From Porphyra umbilicalis (taxonomy: Eukaryota > Rhodophyta > Bangiophyceae > Bangiales > Bangiaceae), in assembly GCA_002049455.2 (NCBI GenBank), contig KV919100.1, positions 16,961 to 80,960 of the forward strand: a stretch of 64,000 nt of DNA, given 5' to 3'. Both the position numbers and the translations under genes were made by a program. This document shows, one piece after another, positions 42,596 to 51,372 of this stretch (its first letter is position 1; the number at the start of each line of letters is the position of its first letter). Under the pieces are notes generated by a model. The model saw nothing but the letters and a program-made list of their open reading frames with translations. It was not told the DNA's origin and made no database searches.

Positions 42596-44257
42596 AAAGG
42601 GTCACCGACCCGGTGGCCCAAACGTCGAAACGGAGGGGGCCCGCCCGGAGAGTACAGGGGCGGACTGCCGGGGGTACTACCCGGGGGCCTGACTGGTGTC
42701 AAGTGAGGCGGAGCGCGGCCTCGCCCTGCATCTCTAGGGGGCGGGGGTGTGTCACGGCCGTGACACGCGGCGAGCGATCCGCGACCGTTGCGCGGGGGTC
42801 AGTGGCCCCGCGCCGGGCGGTGGGTGCGCCAGGGCTGGGATTGCCCAGTGTCGGGCGGGGGTGCGTTACCGCCGTGCCACGCGACGCCCGATCCGCGACC
42901 GTGGTGCGGGGGTGAGTCACCGCCGTGCCACATGGCGCGCCATCTGCGAGCGTGGCTCGGGGGTCAGTTGCCACGCGCCGCACGGTCAGGGCGCCGGGGT
43001 GACTCCCCGCCGTGCCACCGGCGCGCCATTCGCGAGCGTGGCGCGGGTGTCACCGCCGTGCCACGCGACGCCCGATCCGCGACCGTGGCGCGGGGGTGAG
43101 TCACCGCCGTGCCACCGGCGCGCCATTCGCGAGCCTGGCGCGGGGGTCAGTTGGCCCGCGCCGCACGGTCAGGGCGCCGGGGTGTGTCACCGCCGTGCCA
43201 CGCGGCGCGCGATCCGCGGCCGTTGCTCGGGGGTCAGTTGCCCCGCGCCGCACGGTCAGGGCGCCGGAGTATGTCACCGCCGTGCCACATGGCGCGCGAT
43301 CCGCGGCCGTGGCGCGGGGGGGTCAGTGGCCCCGCGCCGCAGGGCGGTGCGTTGGCCCTGCACCAGTGTAGGGCGGGGGTGAGTGGCCCCGCGCCGCAGG
43401 GCAGTGTGTCGCGCCCTGCCCCGATGTAGGGCGAGGGTGCGTTCCCGCCGTGCCACGCAACCCGGCCCAGGGAGGGGTGTAGCCCTGGACGTAGGGCCTC
43501 CTGCCAGTGCACAGGGGCCCATAAGACCCAAATCAGGGGCGGGTGGGCGTAGAACGGGGTCCCGGTGGCACGGCCGGCGCTTCCGGCTGTACGACCGGGC
43601 GTACCCCCCCACCCTCTTGCTACAGCGTGTCACACCCAACTTGGGGCGACCCTCCCCGCCCTCCACTACTGGGGTGGGAAGGAGCGGTGCGGCCTACTAT
43701 GCCGACGCCGGGGTCAGTGGGGGCCGGCGTAGGTAACGCCGGACGAGAGCCGAGCCGATGGGCGACCAGGGGAGGGGATGGAGACGCCCTTGCCCCGAGT
43801 GTCGGGTGAGAGGCTGTGCCGTCGCCGCGCTGGGCGAGGGGGCGCGGCTCGAGCCTCCGGACGGCAGCGGTAGGGGCCCACGCAAGTGGCGGCGCCGGCT
43901 CGTGGGCACCGCCCAGTCTAGCGGTGCCGCGCCGTCTCTATGGCGGCCGCCCGGCGCAGTCGGCCGGCGGCGTCGTTGTCAAGTCGGGCGGCAATGCGAC
44001 GGCCCGGGGCGCCGAGACGTCAAGCGATGGTGCCGTGTCGGCGGCCGCCCGGCGCAGTTGGCCGGCGGCGTCGTTGTCAAGTCGGGCGGCAAGGCGACGG
44101 CCCGGGGCGCCGAGACGTCAAGCGATGGTGCCGTGTCGGCGGGCGCCCGGTGCTGTGGGGCGCCGCCGCCACAAGCAAGGAGGGGGTCGGCCCGCTCCGG
44201 CCTGCGAAGCGAGGCAAGGAGGGGGGAACGTGGGGGTGGGGGGCGCCGCGAGCGGAG
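42596..44257 (-). repeat. long 3' noncoding segment of the retrotransposon with tandem repeats
   Basis: Between the pol stop and the polypurine tract. At 42735-43440 lie degenerate repeats of roughly 55-110 bp built on GTCACCGCCGTGCCACGCG and GCGCCGCACGGTCAGGGCGC. At 43950-44145 a 98-bp unit is repeated about twice. Open frames are repeat by-products and I see no domain. Confidence 0.75.
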
Positions 44258-47200
44258 TTAGCGGTGGCGGCCTCCCCTGTCCCCACCCCGTACTAGGGGT
44301 GGGGAGGTTATGGCCCCCCTGCGCACCTTGAGTTGGTGGCGCTGGCAATACTGGCGGACCTTCTCAGCTGGGAGGTCCTCCACGTAGTGCCAGGAGTCCG
44401 CTCGGGGTCCATACCCGAACCATCTTACCTTGAGCATGAGTCGCTCTTGGTCGTCATACCCCTGTCCGACAAAGTGGTCGAAGACAGCCTCAATCGGTTT
44501 ACTTACCGATGAGGGGAGGGAGGCGACCCGCCACGCGGCCAGTGCCCGTGCCCACGCCGGGTCACCCTCGGGTGGTTCCGGGGCCCGGGTGGCGTGGTTC
44601 CCATTGATGGTACGGATACCATCGTCACTTTCGATGGTAAGCCGACGCCCGTCGGTCTTCAAGATCTTGTAGGGTCCCAGTGTCTTGAAGACGAGCTTAC
44701 CCCCCTGGTTCTCGTGGGACTTCACGAATACCCAGTCTCCAACTCGGAGGGCTTCGCGGCGAGTCTGCACGCGCTTGTCGAAGGCTCGTTTGTACCGGGC
44801 CTGTGCCTTCTCCATGGTCTCCCGTACTAGGGGGATAAGGGAGTCAAGGCGCTGGAGGAAATTCTCCTTGGCTCGCCCGGGGGTTACTATCTCCCCGGTG
44901 TCGGTACCCGCTGTAAGTCGCTCGAGGGCCACGGGAGTAAGCCGTCGTGGGCTTACGAACGCAAAGGGGATCTGCCCGGTGCTACTATGCACTTGCGAAT
45001 TGTAAGCCGTTACTACCAGGCTTAAGTATCGGGACCACGTAACTACGTGGTCACTTACGTAGTGGCGTAGTTGCTTAACTAAGGTCTTATTAAACCGTTC
45101 GACCTGCCCATTAGTTTGTGGGTGGTAAGGGGTGGCATAGTTAGTGTCAATACCCAGGGTCTTGAGCACCCCTTGCCAGAGTACGGCAGCAAATTGGGGT
45201 CCGTTATCCGATAGAACTGAATCGGGGATCCCATAGCTAGCAACCCACGTGTCGAGGAATGCGCTGAGAACATCCAGAGCCGTGATGTCTCGAAGCGGGA
45301 CCGCCCGAGTGACCTTAGTAAATCGGTCACAAATAACTAGGATATACTCATATCCTTCGGGGGTCCTGGGCAGGGGGCCAAGTAAGTCAATGGCCAGCGC
45401 TGCGAAGGGTTCCGTCGCGGGGAACAACCTCATGAACGCTTTACTCTGCGTACCCATGAGTCGGTTCTTAGCACAGGTGGGGCAAGCTGCCACCCACCCG
45501 AACACATCCATCGCCAGCGAGGGCCAGTAGTATTGGTCCCGCAGGGTCTGGTACATGCGCGTCCCACCTGGATGCGCAGCCAAGGGGGAGGAGTGCTCCG
45601 CCCGTAATACGTCCTTGACTAGGGACTGGGGGACCAGTACCTGCTGGGTCCCCTCGCGGTGTCCGCGACGGCACAACAACCCGTCTGCGTTCTCGTAGAA
45701 GCGCGTGGGGGTGGGGGTGTCAAGTAAGTTCTTGACCCCCTGACAGAACTCGTCTGTCGCCTGCTTCTGGACTAGTTCGCCCAGGGGTATGCGGGCAGTC
45801 TTCCTGTTCTCGGGGAGTCGGGGGTCGAGTACCGCCCCCGATCGAGTGGTCACCCCGACTGTGGGGATCTCCTGGGAGAGGGGTCCCGTGTCCAGCCCCT
45901 CAGTCGGGATGCGGGACAGAGCGTCGGCCACCGCATGTTGGGGGCCGGGCTTGTACTCCACATCATAGTCGAACTCCGAGAGGAGGATTCGCCAACGATT
46001 GAGTCGATTGTTGGTGCAGGCCGTCGTGGTTAGTATCCACTTCAGTGCCTTGTGGTCACACCGGATGAGGAACTTGGTGCCTTCGATGTACGGTCGTAGT
46101 AAACCGACCGCCCACACCACACCTAGTCCCTCAATCTCGGTGACGGTGTAGTTCTTCTCCGCCGGTAGTAGGCCCTTACTGAAGTAGCCTACGGGCAGGT
46201 ACTTGCCATCGGGTTGCTGCTGTAGTAGGCAGCACCCTAGCTGGTCGTAGCTAGCGTCCACATCGATGATGTACTTCCCCTCCTTGCGCGGTATCGCAAG
46301 GATGGGCGGGTGGCATAGCTGTTCGCGTAGTTTGTCGAACGCGTTCTGTTCCTCCGGAGTAGGGGGACTCAACCGCTTCGGAAGCTTTACGCTGTTCAAG
46401 TTGTTCAGCGGCTTCGCGGTCTTAGCGAAGTCTACCGTGAACCGACGGTAGACATTGCACATCCCCAGGAAACTCCTAAGTTGAGTTTGGGTCTGGGGGA
46501 AGCTGGCCTTCTTGATGGCCTTGAGGTTCTTTTCGTTCACACTCAAGCGTCCTGGCCGTACTACATGGCCAAGGTACTCCACCTCATTAGTAAAGAGGTG
46601 GCACTTTTGTGCCTTGAGTGTGACCCCGTGCTTCCCGAGTAAGGTGAGCACCGTGTCCAAGTGGGACAGGTGCGACTCGGCATCGGCGGAGAAAATGATG
46701 AGGTCGTCTAAGTAGACGAGCACATTCTGCCACTTGACTCCGGATAGGATCATGTCAATAGCCCGCTGGAAAGTGGCAGGGGCATTGCACAGGCCAAACG
46801 GAAGACGCGTACACTGGTACGTCCCACAGTGGCAAGTGAATGCCGTCTTCGGCTTATCCTCCTCGGCTAGGGGGATCTGCCAGTACCCCGCGTTGCAGTC
46901 CAACGTGGAGAAGAACTGTGCATCCCCTAAGGAGTCGAGGCAGTCGTCCATCCGGGGTAGTGGATACGAGTCGCGTACTGTGCGCTCGTTCAACTGCCGA
47001 TAGTCGATGCAGAACCGGGGACTCCCGTCGGGCTTCGGGATGAGTACCACCGGGCTAGCCCATTCACTCTGGCTGGGCTCTATAACTTCGAGCTTGAGCA
47101 TTCGGTCGACGTGGGCCTTGATGAGTTCCCTAGTTCGGGGACCCATCCGGTAGGGGTTGAGCCGGACGGGCTTGGAGCCCGGCTTCAACTCGATCCGGTG

Positions 47201-48268
47201 CTCCGTGGCCTTGATGGAGCCCAAGTGCCCACTCCAGAGGGCTCGGTGCTTCTCCAGTAGGGCGAGCACTTGAGGCCGCAGCCCCTCGGGCACGTTCGAA
47301 GTATGAACGTGGGGCTCCTCCACGGGGTCCGTTGCGTCGGGCGCGGTGGTCGGACTGGGGCTTAGTGCAGCCCAGTCCTCTCGGGATATGGCGGCTACCG
47401 TACCGGAGTAGGCCGACATATGCCCCATGACCATGCCCTTGGGGAGTCGCTTACTCGTGTTCCCCGTATGGGTTACCTCCACCCACCACGTCTGGTTGGC
47501 GGTGCAGTCCATGGTGCCAGTTGCAACATGCACGCGGTGGCGCTCATACACCCGATGGCGCTGGGTGATGACCCCATTCCCTTGGAACGACGTCTGTACG
47601 GGGACGTATCCTCGGGACCTCGGGGGTATAACCACCTCGCGTGCTAGGTGCACCTTGGTGTCCGCCTCACTAGCGGTCCCCGACTGGGGTTGGTCCGCCC
47701 GGGCATACGACACCGTCTTACCCCGACGGAGGATGGGGACCCTACATCCGTTTAGTAACCGGATGTACCCCTTGGGCCCACAAATGTTGGGGACATGGAC
47801 GTCCGTGTAGTCGGTCCCTAGGAGTAGGGGGACCGACATGCCCGGCACTACCCCACACGTGACTGGGGTGGAGTAAGTGCCGACTCGCACCGTAAGAGTC
47901 ACGGTGCCCGTGATGGGGAGGAGTCCCCCATTCACGTCAAACAACTGGGCGGTCGCCGCGTCTAAGGGCGCCACCTCCATCTCCGGGGGGAGTAGCGCTT
48001 CCCGTACTAGGGAGACACACGACCCCGTGTCGACTATGACGCGGAGGGCTAGCTCACGCCCCGCGTCCAGCCAGACGCGACTGGCCACCTGGTAGTTGGA
48101 CCCCGTCAGGATGGCCACCACATTCTGGCCGCTTACCCCCTTCGGGAGGGGTGCGTCCCGGGGGCGGATCCCCGTGGGTCGGGATAGGATGCGTACTGGC
48201 ATCTTAGCCACGTCCCGGGTTGGGTCCACCGGTTGCCGCGGGGAGGGCCCAACACCGGTGGTTACTCG
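44258..48268 (-). CDS. pol: retrotransposon Pol: protease, reverse transcriptase, RNase H, integrase, chromodomain
   Basis: Read as a -1 extension of Gag from 48268; about 1336 residues. Counting from the codon at 48229, the aspartic protease motif IVDTGSC is near 65-71. Reverse transcriptase carries YRQLNERTVRDSYPLPRMDD near 410 and YLDD at ~506-509. RNase H has DVDASYDQLG near 656. The integrase zinc-binding residues are His 879, His 886, Cys 916 and Cys 919. The integrase catalytic triad fits Asp ~948 (IDLLGP), Asp ~1008 (SDNGPQF) and Glu ~1044 (NGQVERF). Residues ~1246-1300 form a chromodomain (MLKVRWFGYGPRADSWHYVE), which in this family directs insertion by reading chromatin marks. All key residues are present and there is no frame break, so it could be active. 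Order RT-RNase H-integrase places it in Ty3/gypsy. Confidence 0.96.
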   Translation of the reverse strand, partial: RVTTGVGPSPRQPVDPTRDVAKMPVRILSRPTGIRPRDAPLPKGVSGQNVVAILTGSNYQVASRVWLDAGRELALRVIVDTGSCVSLVREALLPPEMEVAPLDAATAQLFDVNGGLLPITGTVTLTVRVGTYSTPVTCGVVPGMSVPLLLGTDYTDVHVPNICGPKGYIRLLNGCRVPILRRGKTVSYARADQPQSGTASEADTKVHLAREVVIPPRSRGYVPVQTSFQGNGVITQRHRVYERHRVHVATGTMDCTANQTWWVEVTHTGNTSKRLPKGMVMGHMSAYSGTVAAISREDWAALSPSPTTAPDATDPVEEPHVHTSNVPEGLRPQVLALLEKHRALWSGHLGSIKATEHRIELKPGSKPVRLNPYRMGPRTRELIKAHVDRMLKLEVIEPSQSEWASPVVLIPKPDGSPRFCIDYRQLNERTVRDSYPLPRMDDCLDSLGDAQFFSTLDCNAGYWQIPLAEEDKPKTAFTCHCGTYQCTRLPFGLCNAPATFQRAIDMILSGVKWQNVLVYLDDLIIFSADAESHLSHLDTVLTLLGKHGVTLKAQKCHLFTNEVEYLGHVVRPGRLSVNEKNLKAIKKASFPQTQTQLRSFLGMCNVYRRFTVDFAKTAKPLNNLNSVKLPKRLSPPTPEEQNAFDKLREQLCHPPILAIPRKEGKYIIDVDASYDQLGCCLLQQQPDGKYLPVGYFSKGLLPAEKNYTVTEIEGLGVVWAVGLLRPYIEGTKFLIRCDHKALKWILTTTACTNNRLNRWRILLSEFDYDVEYKPGPQHAVADALSRIPTEGLDTGPLSQEIPTVGVTTRSGAVLDPRLPENRKTARIPLGELVQKQATDEFCQGVKNLLDTPTPTRFYENADGLLCRRGHREGTQQVLVPQSLVKDVLRAEHSSPLAAHPGGTRMYQTLRDQYYWPSLAMDVFGWVAACPTCAKNRLMGTQSKAFMRLFPATEPFAALAIDLLGPLPRTPEGYEYILVICDRFTKVTRAVPLRDITALDVLSAFLDTWVASYGIPDSVLSDNGPQFAAVLWQGVLKTLGIDTNYATPYHPQTNGQVERFNKTLVKQLRHYVSDHVVTWSRYLSLVVTAYNSQVHSSTGQIPFAFVSPRRLTPVALERLTAGTDTGEIVTPGRAKENFLQRLDSLIPLVRETMEKAQARYKRAFDKRVQTRREALRVGDWVFVKSHENQGGKLVFKTLGPYKILKTDGRRLTIESDDGIRTINGNHATRAPEPPEGDPAWARALAAWRVASLPSSVSKPIEAVFDHFVGQGYDDQERLMLKVRWFGYGPRADSWHYVEDLPAEKVRQYCQRHQLKVRRGAITSPPLVRGGDRGGRHR

Positions 48269-48274
48269 TTTCCC
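48219..48274 (-). promoter_or_regulatory. -1 ribosomal frameshift signal between gag and pol
   Basis: Slippery heptamer G GGA AAC (48268-48274) in the gag frame, then a 6-nt spacer (GAGTAA, which includes the gag stop). An exact 8-bp stem follows: CCACCGGT (48254-48261) pairs with ACCGGTGG (48226-48233). GTTGGG in the loop (48248-48253) can also pair with CCCAAC (48219-48224) beyond the stem, a possible pseudoknot. Pol lies exactly in the -1 frame. Confidence 0.88.
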
Positions 48275-50517
48275 TCCTCGGACTCAGAGGAGGTGGTGGG
48301 TCCGCACTCGGGCTCGGTCCGCGGTTCCCCCTTCTCAAGCGGCGTTGACTCCTCGCCGCTTGAGCTGGAGTCCTCGTGGGGAGTGGCAACGGCTACTCGC
48401 CGGCCCGCTCGCGGGGTATCGCGGGAACCCGAGGACGACCCGAGAGGGGACCACCGACTGGCTATGGCCAATCGGTCGCGTAGGCGTGCGTCCAAGTCGG
48501 GGCACACCTCGGCCCAATGGCCCACCTTGCCACACTGCCAGCAAGGGTACTCTTCCGACCGGGATTTGTGTCGGGAAGGCCCATCCCTCGGTCGGGAGCG
48601 GTAGCGCGAGTTGTCGTTGCCCCCGGGAGTCGAGCCGCCCGGAGTCTTGGGTCGGGGTCCATCGTACCGGGGGCCCGGAGTGGGGGCACCCACGGACCCG
48701 ACGGTCCGGACAGGGGCGTCCCGTGGTTGATAACCCCGCGCCCCCCCAGTGATCCGGGGAAGGGCGGCCGCACGAGCTTGCCGCCGGAGACGGGCCTCCT
48801 CCGCGAGCGCTTCTCGCTCCTTGGTCCGCTCCTTGTGCTGCTCAAGTCGTAGCCAGCGGTGTTCGTCGCCCTTAGTCTGGGCGACGCGAGCCAGCTCCGC
48901 CATAGTCATGCCGGGGGTGTTGCGCTCGCGCACAGTGGCGCGCGCCGCGCGGTGGACACCTTCCACAAAGCGCCCCTTGAGGGCGCCCTCCCCGTACATG
49001 AACCCGCACTCGGTGTTGAGGCGGCGGAGGCGCTCGGCGAAGGACAACTCGTCCTCGTCGTCCCGTTGGACAGCGACGTTCAGGGTCTCGACTAGAGTAG
49101 CCACCGAGGCCTCGTCGACGTGACGCCGAATCATCCAGTTGATGAGAGCCAAGTATGAAGTGACCTCGCCGGGGTTACCCGCCCGGCGAGTTGGCATAAC
49201 CATCATCACCTCTGACTTGAGAGGTTCCTTCGTAAAGTCTTGAAGGATGTAGAAGGCTTCGCCTTCGGAGAGGTTGTTGTCGTCACAGGCCTTGGCAAAC
49301 TTGCGCAAGAACTGGAAGACCTTGGCCGGGGGGGAACCGTCCCACTCGTCGTTCACCCCGAAGGACTGAGCCACCTCCTTCTTGCGCCGGGCCAGAGTAC
49401 GGGCCTGGCGCCGCGTGTAGGCAACCGACTTGTTATCTAGCGCGTAAGTCTCACAATCGAACATCACCCGGTAGTACGGGTGGTTCACCACAATCTTGGG
49501 CGGCACCACCCGAGTTGGGGGTGTCGGGGTGGTATGAGTAGGCCACCCCCCAGCCTCTGGACCGGTCGCGGAGGAGAAGTGCGTCGGGAACCCCGGGTCA
49601 ATACCCCGGGGTAACTCTCGCGCCGCTCCCCCGCCTTGCTCACCCTCCGCCGAGTCCGGAGTCGGTTGGGCCCTCGGGTCAATACCCCGAGTGCCCTCCC
49701 TCACCGCCGACGGCGGGGGGGTAGCACGGAACGCACCAAGTAGGGCCGCAACAGCTGACTCGTCCCCCGAGCGGGAGACGTCAGTGGTCGACGACGACGA
49801 CGAGTTGTCGCGTCGGCGCCGACGAGCAGAGCGTCGGGCTCGGCCCCGCCGGTCAGCGTGCCGGGGCGTAGAGCCCCTCAACATCGTAACTAGCGATCGG
49901 GTAACTTCGGACCGAACGACCTCGGCCACGGCGTCTCGCCACTCGAGACCCGGGCCATCCCTGGCACCCCGTGAGCCTGGGGGAGCACGACCAGAGCTCC
50001 CGCCTGCAGGCTCCCGTGCCGATCCTGGCATCGCCCCCCCCTCCCAAGCACCGAGAGGGGATCTCCCACCGGGCCCGAGGGCCGGGGGACCGATACCGTG
50101 GGTCCCGGCGCCGTGCTCAAGCGCCGGGGCACCCTTGGCACTCCGTGAACCTGGGGGAGCACGACTAGAGCTCCCACCCACAGGTTCCCGTGCCGGTGGT
50201 GGCACAGACCCACCGCCCCACGTAGTAACGTCGGGCAACTGTCCTACGCCGAAATGAGTGCCAGCACCCGACAGGACCGCCTCGGGGTGAGTACTACCCG
50301 AGGGGGCGCCTGCCGGGGGGCGAGTCCCAGTCGGATCGAGGCCCGGGGGCAAGGGTTGGAACAAAGTCCGCGCCCCGCGGGCACCCGCATCCGTGGTGCC
50401 GGCACTGGTGTGGCGATCGTCAACCGACGATCCGCCTCCGGGGGGGGTAATCTCTTCCGCCCCGGCACCAGGCACCTCGACACCAGGGGGGTCTCCATTC
50501 CCCCCCCCATCGGCCAT
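48262..50517 (-). CDS. gag: retrotransposon Gag
   Basis: Structural protein that packages element RNA. The first ATG (50517, MADGGGNGDPPGVEVPGAGA) gives 751 residues. Residues ~1-330 are Pro/Gly/Arg-rich with short repeats, including GGSSSRAPPGSRSAKG and GGSSGRAPPGSRGARD. A helical capsid-like region follows (HPYYRVMFDCETYALDNKSV through WMIRRHVDEASVATLVETLN to LKGRFVEGVHRAARATVRER). One zinc knuckle, CWQCGKVGHWAEVC (C-x2-C-x4-H-x4-C), starts near residue 659. The acidic C terminus ends SESEEGNE, encoded across the slippery site. No stops or frame breaks are seen. Confidence 0.92.
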   Translation of the reverse strand: MADGGGNGDPPGVEVPGAGAEEITPPGGGSSVDDRHTSAGTTDAGARGARTLFQPLPPGLDPTGTRPPAGAPSGSTHPEAVLSGAGTHFGVGQLPDVTTWGGGSVPPPAREPVGGSSSRAPPGSRSAKGAPALEHGAGTHGIGPPALGPGGRSPLGAWEGGAMPGSAREPAGGSSGRAPPGSRGARDGPGLEWRDAVAEVVRSEVTRSLVTMLRGSTPRHADRRGRARRSARRRRRDNSSSSSTTDVSRSGDESAVAALLGAFRATPPPSAVREGTRGIDPRAQPTPDSAEGEQGGGAARELPRGIDPGFPTHFSSATGPEAGGWPTHTTPTPPTRVVPPKIVVNHPYYRVMFDCETYALDNKSVAYTRRQARTLARRKKEVAQSFGVNDEWDGSPPAKVFQFLRKFAKACDDNNLSEGEAFYILQDFTKEPLKSEVMMVMPTRRAGNPGEVTSYLALINWMIRRHVDEASVATLVETLNVAVQRDDEDELSFAERLRRLNTECGFMYGEGALKGRFVEGVHRAARATVRERNTPGMTMAELARVAQTKGDEHRWLRLEQHKERTKEREALAEEARLRRQARAAALPRITGGARGYQPRDAPVRTVGSVGAPTPGPRYDGPRPKTPGGSTPGGNDNSRYRSRPRDGPSRHKSRSEEYPCWQCGKVGHWAEVCPDLDARLRDRLAIASRWSPLGSSSGSRDTPRAGRRVAVATPHEDSSSSGEESTPLEKGEPRTEPECGPTTSSESEEGNE

Positions 50518-50660
50518 CGACCCGGCCGGACTCAGCCAAACCTGGCGTTGCGGGGCACCGCCCGCAGCGCTAGGCACGAAGGGGAGGAGGACCAACTAGG
50601 TTCCCCCCGAGGCGGGTTGGCGCACCGCCACCACCCCGAGGAAGGTTGAGTTGCCTTCCT

Positions 50661-50677
50661 CCCCTGCTGCTCCACCA
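50661..50677 (-). promoter_or_regulatory. candidate primer-binding site
   Basis: Two bases after the 5' LTR end, the minus strand reads TGGTGGAGCAGCAGGGG. This begins with the TGG expected opposite a tRNA CCA end. I cannot say which tRNA is used. Confidence 0.6.
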
Positions 50678-50679
50678 AA

Positions 50680-51372
50680 TGTGACAACACGCTCAGCCCA
50701 CCCCACCCAGTTGGGGGGAGGGCGAGCCAAACAGTGTCGCCGGGTAGTCCTGTCGGGGAATACCCGCCCCGGAAGGAAACCCCGAAGAGCACACACGCAC
50801 GGCGTCGACCGGGGGAAGGCGCCCCGAGCGACAAACACGAGTTGTGTGACCGGAAGTTTACTTGCCCACGTCGAAGGCCTCGAGGCGACACTCACGCCTC
50901 GCCCTCTTATCCCGTCCGTTCCCCTCGGACCCTCAGAAAACCCTCCTCAGACACCCTCAAAGGACCCTCGGAAAACCCTCCTCAGACGCCCTCAAGGGAC
51001 CCTCAGAAAACCCTCCTCAGATACCCTCAAAGGACCCTTGGAAAACCCTCCCCTCCGGGCCCATGGGGCCAGTCTCAGCGGAGGACGGCCGAAGCTTCGA
51101 ATACCGCCTTGAGTAGAGGCGGGGGAGGGGTGCTACGTGACACCCTTGCGGCGCCCCGGGGTCAGGGGCGCGAAGTAATACAAGTCAATAATCCAAGTTG
51201 GGATTACACAAAATTAGGCCCTTAACTGGGGGCCCACCCCGGGGAGTTACTAGTCCCAGGGATGTCTCGAGATCGCGGTTACGGTTGGTGAGCCACGGGG
51301 TGATCACAAGTGGATCGCCACCGGAACGACTCGAAATATGCGGAACTTAGGCATATTTGCCCTGAACGGGTT
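50680..51372 (-). repeat. 5' LTR, main part
   Basis: Matches 41773-42465 with seven substitutions. It is interrupted at ACGGGTT by the nested element. Confidence 0.95.
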
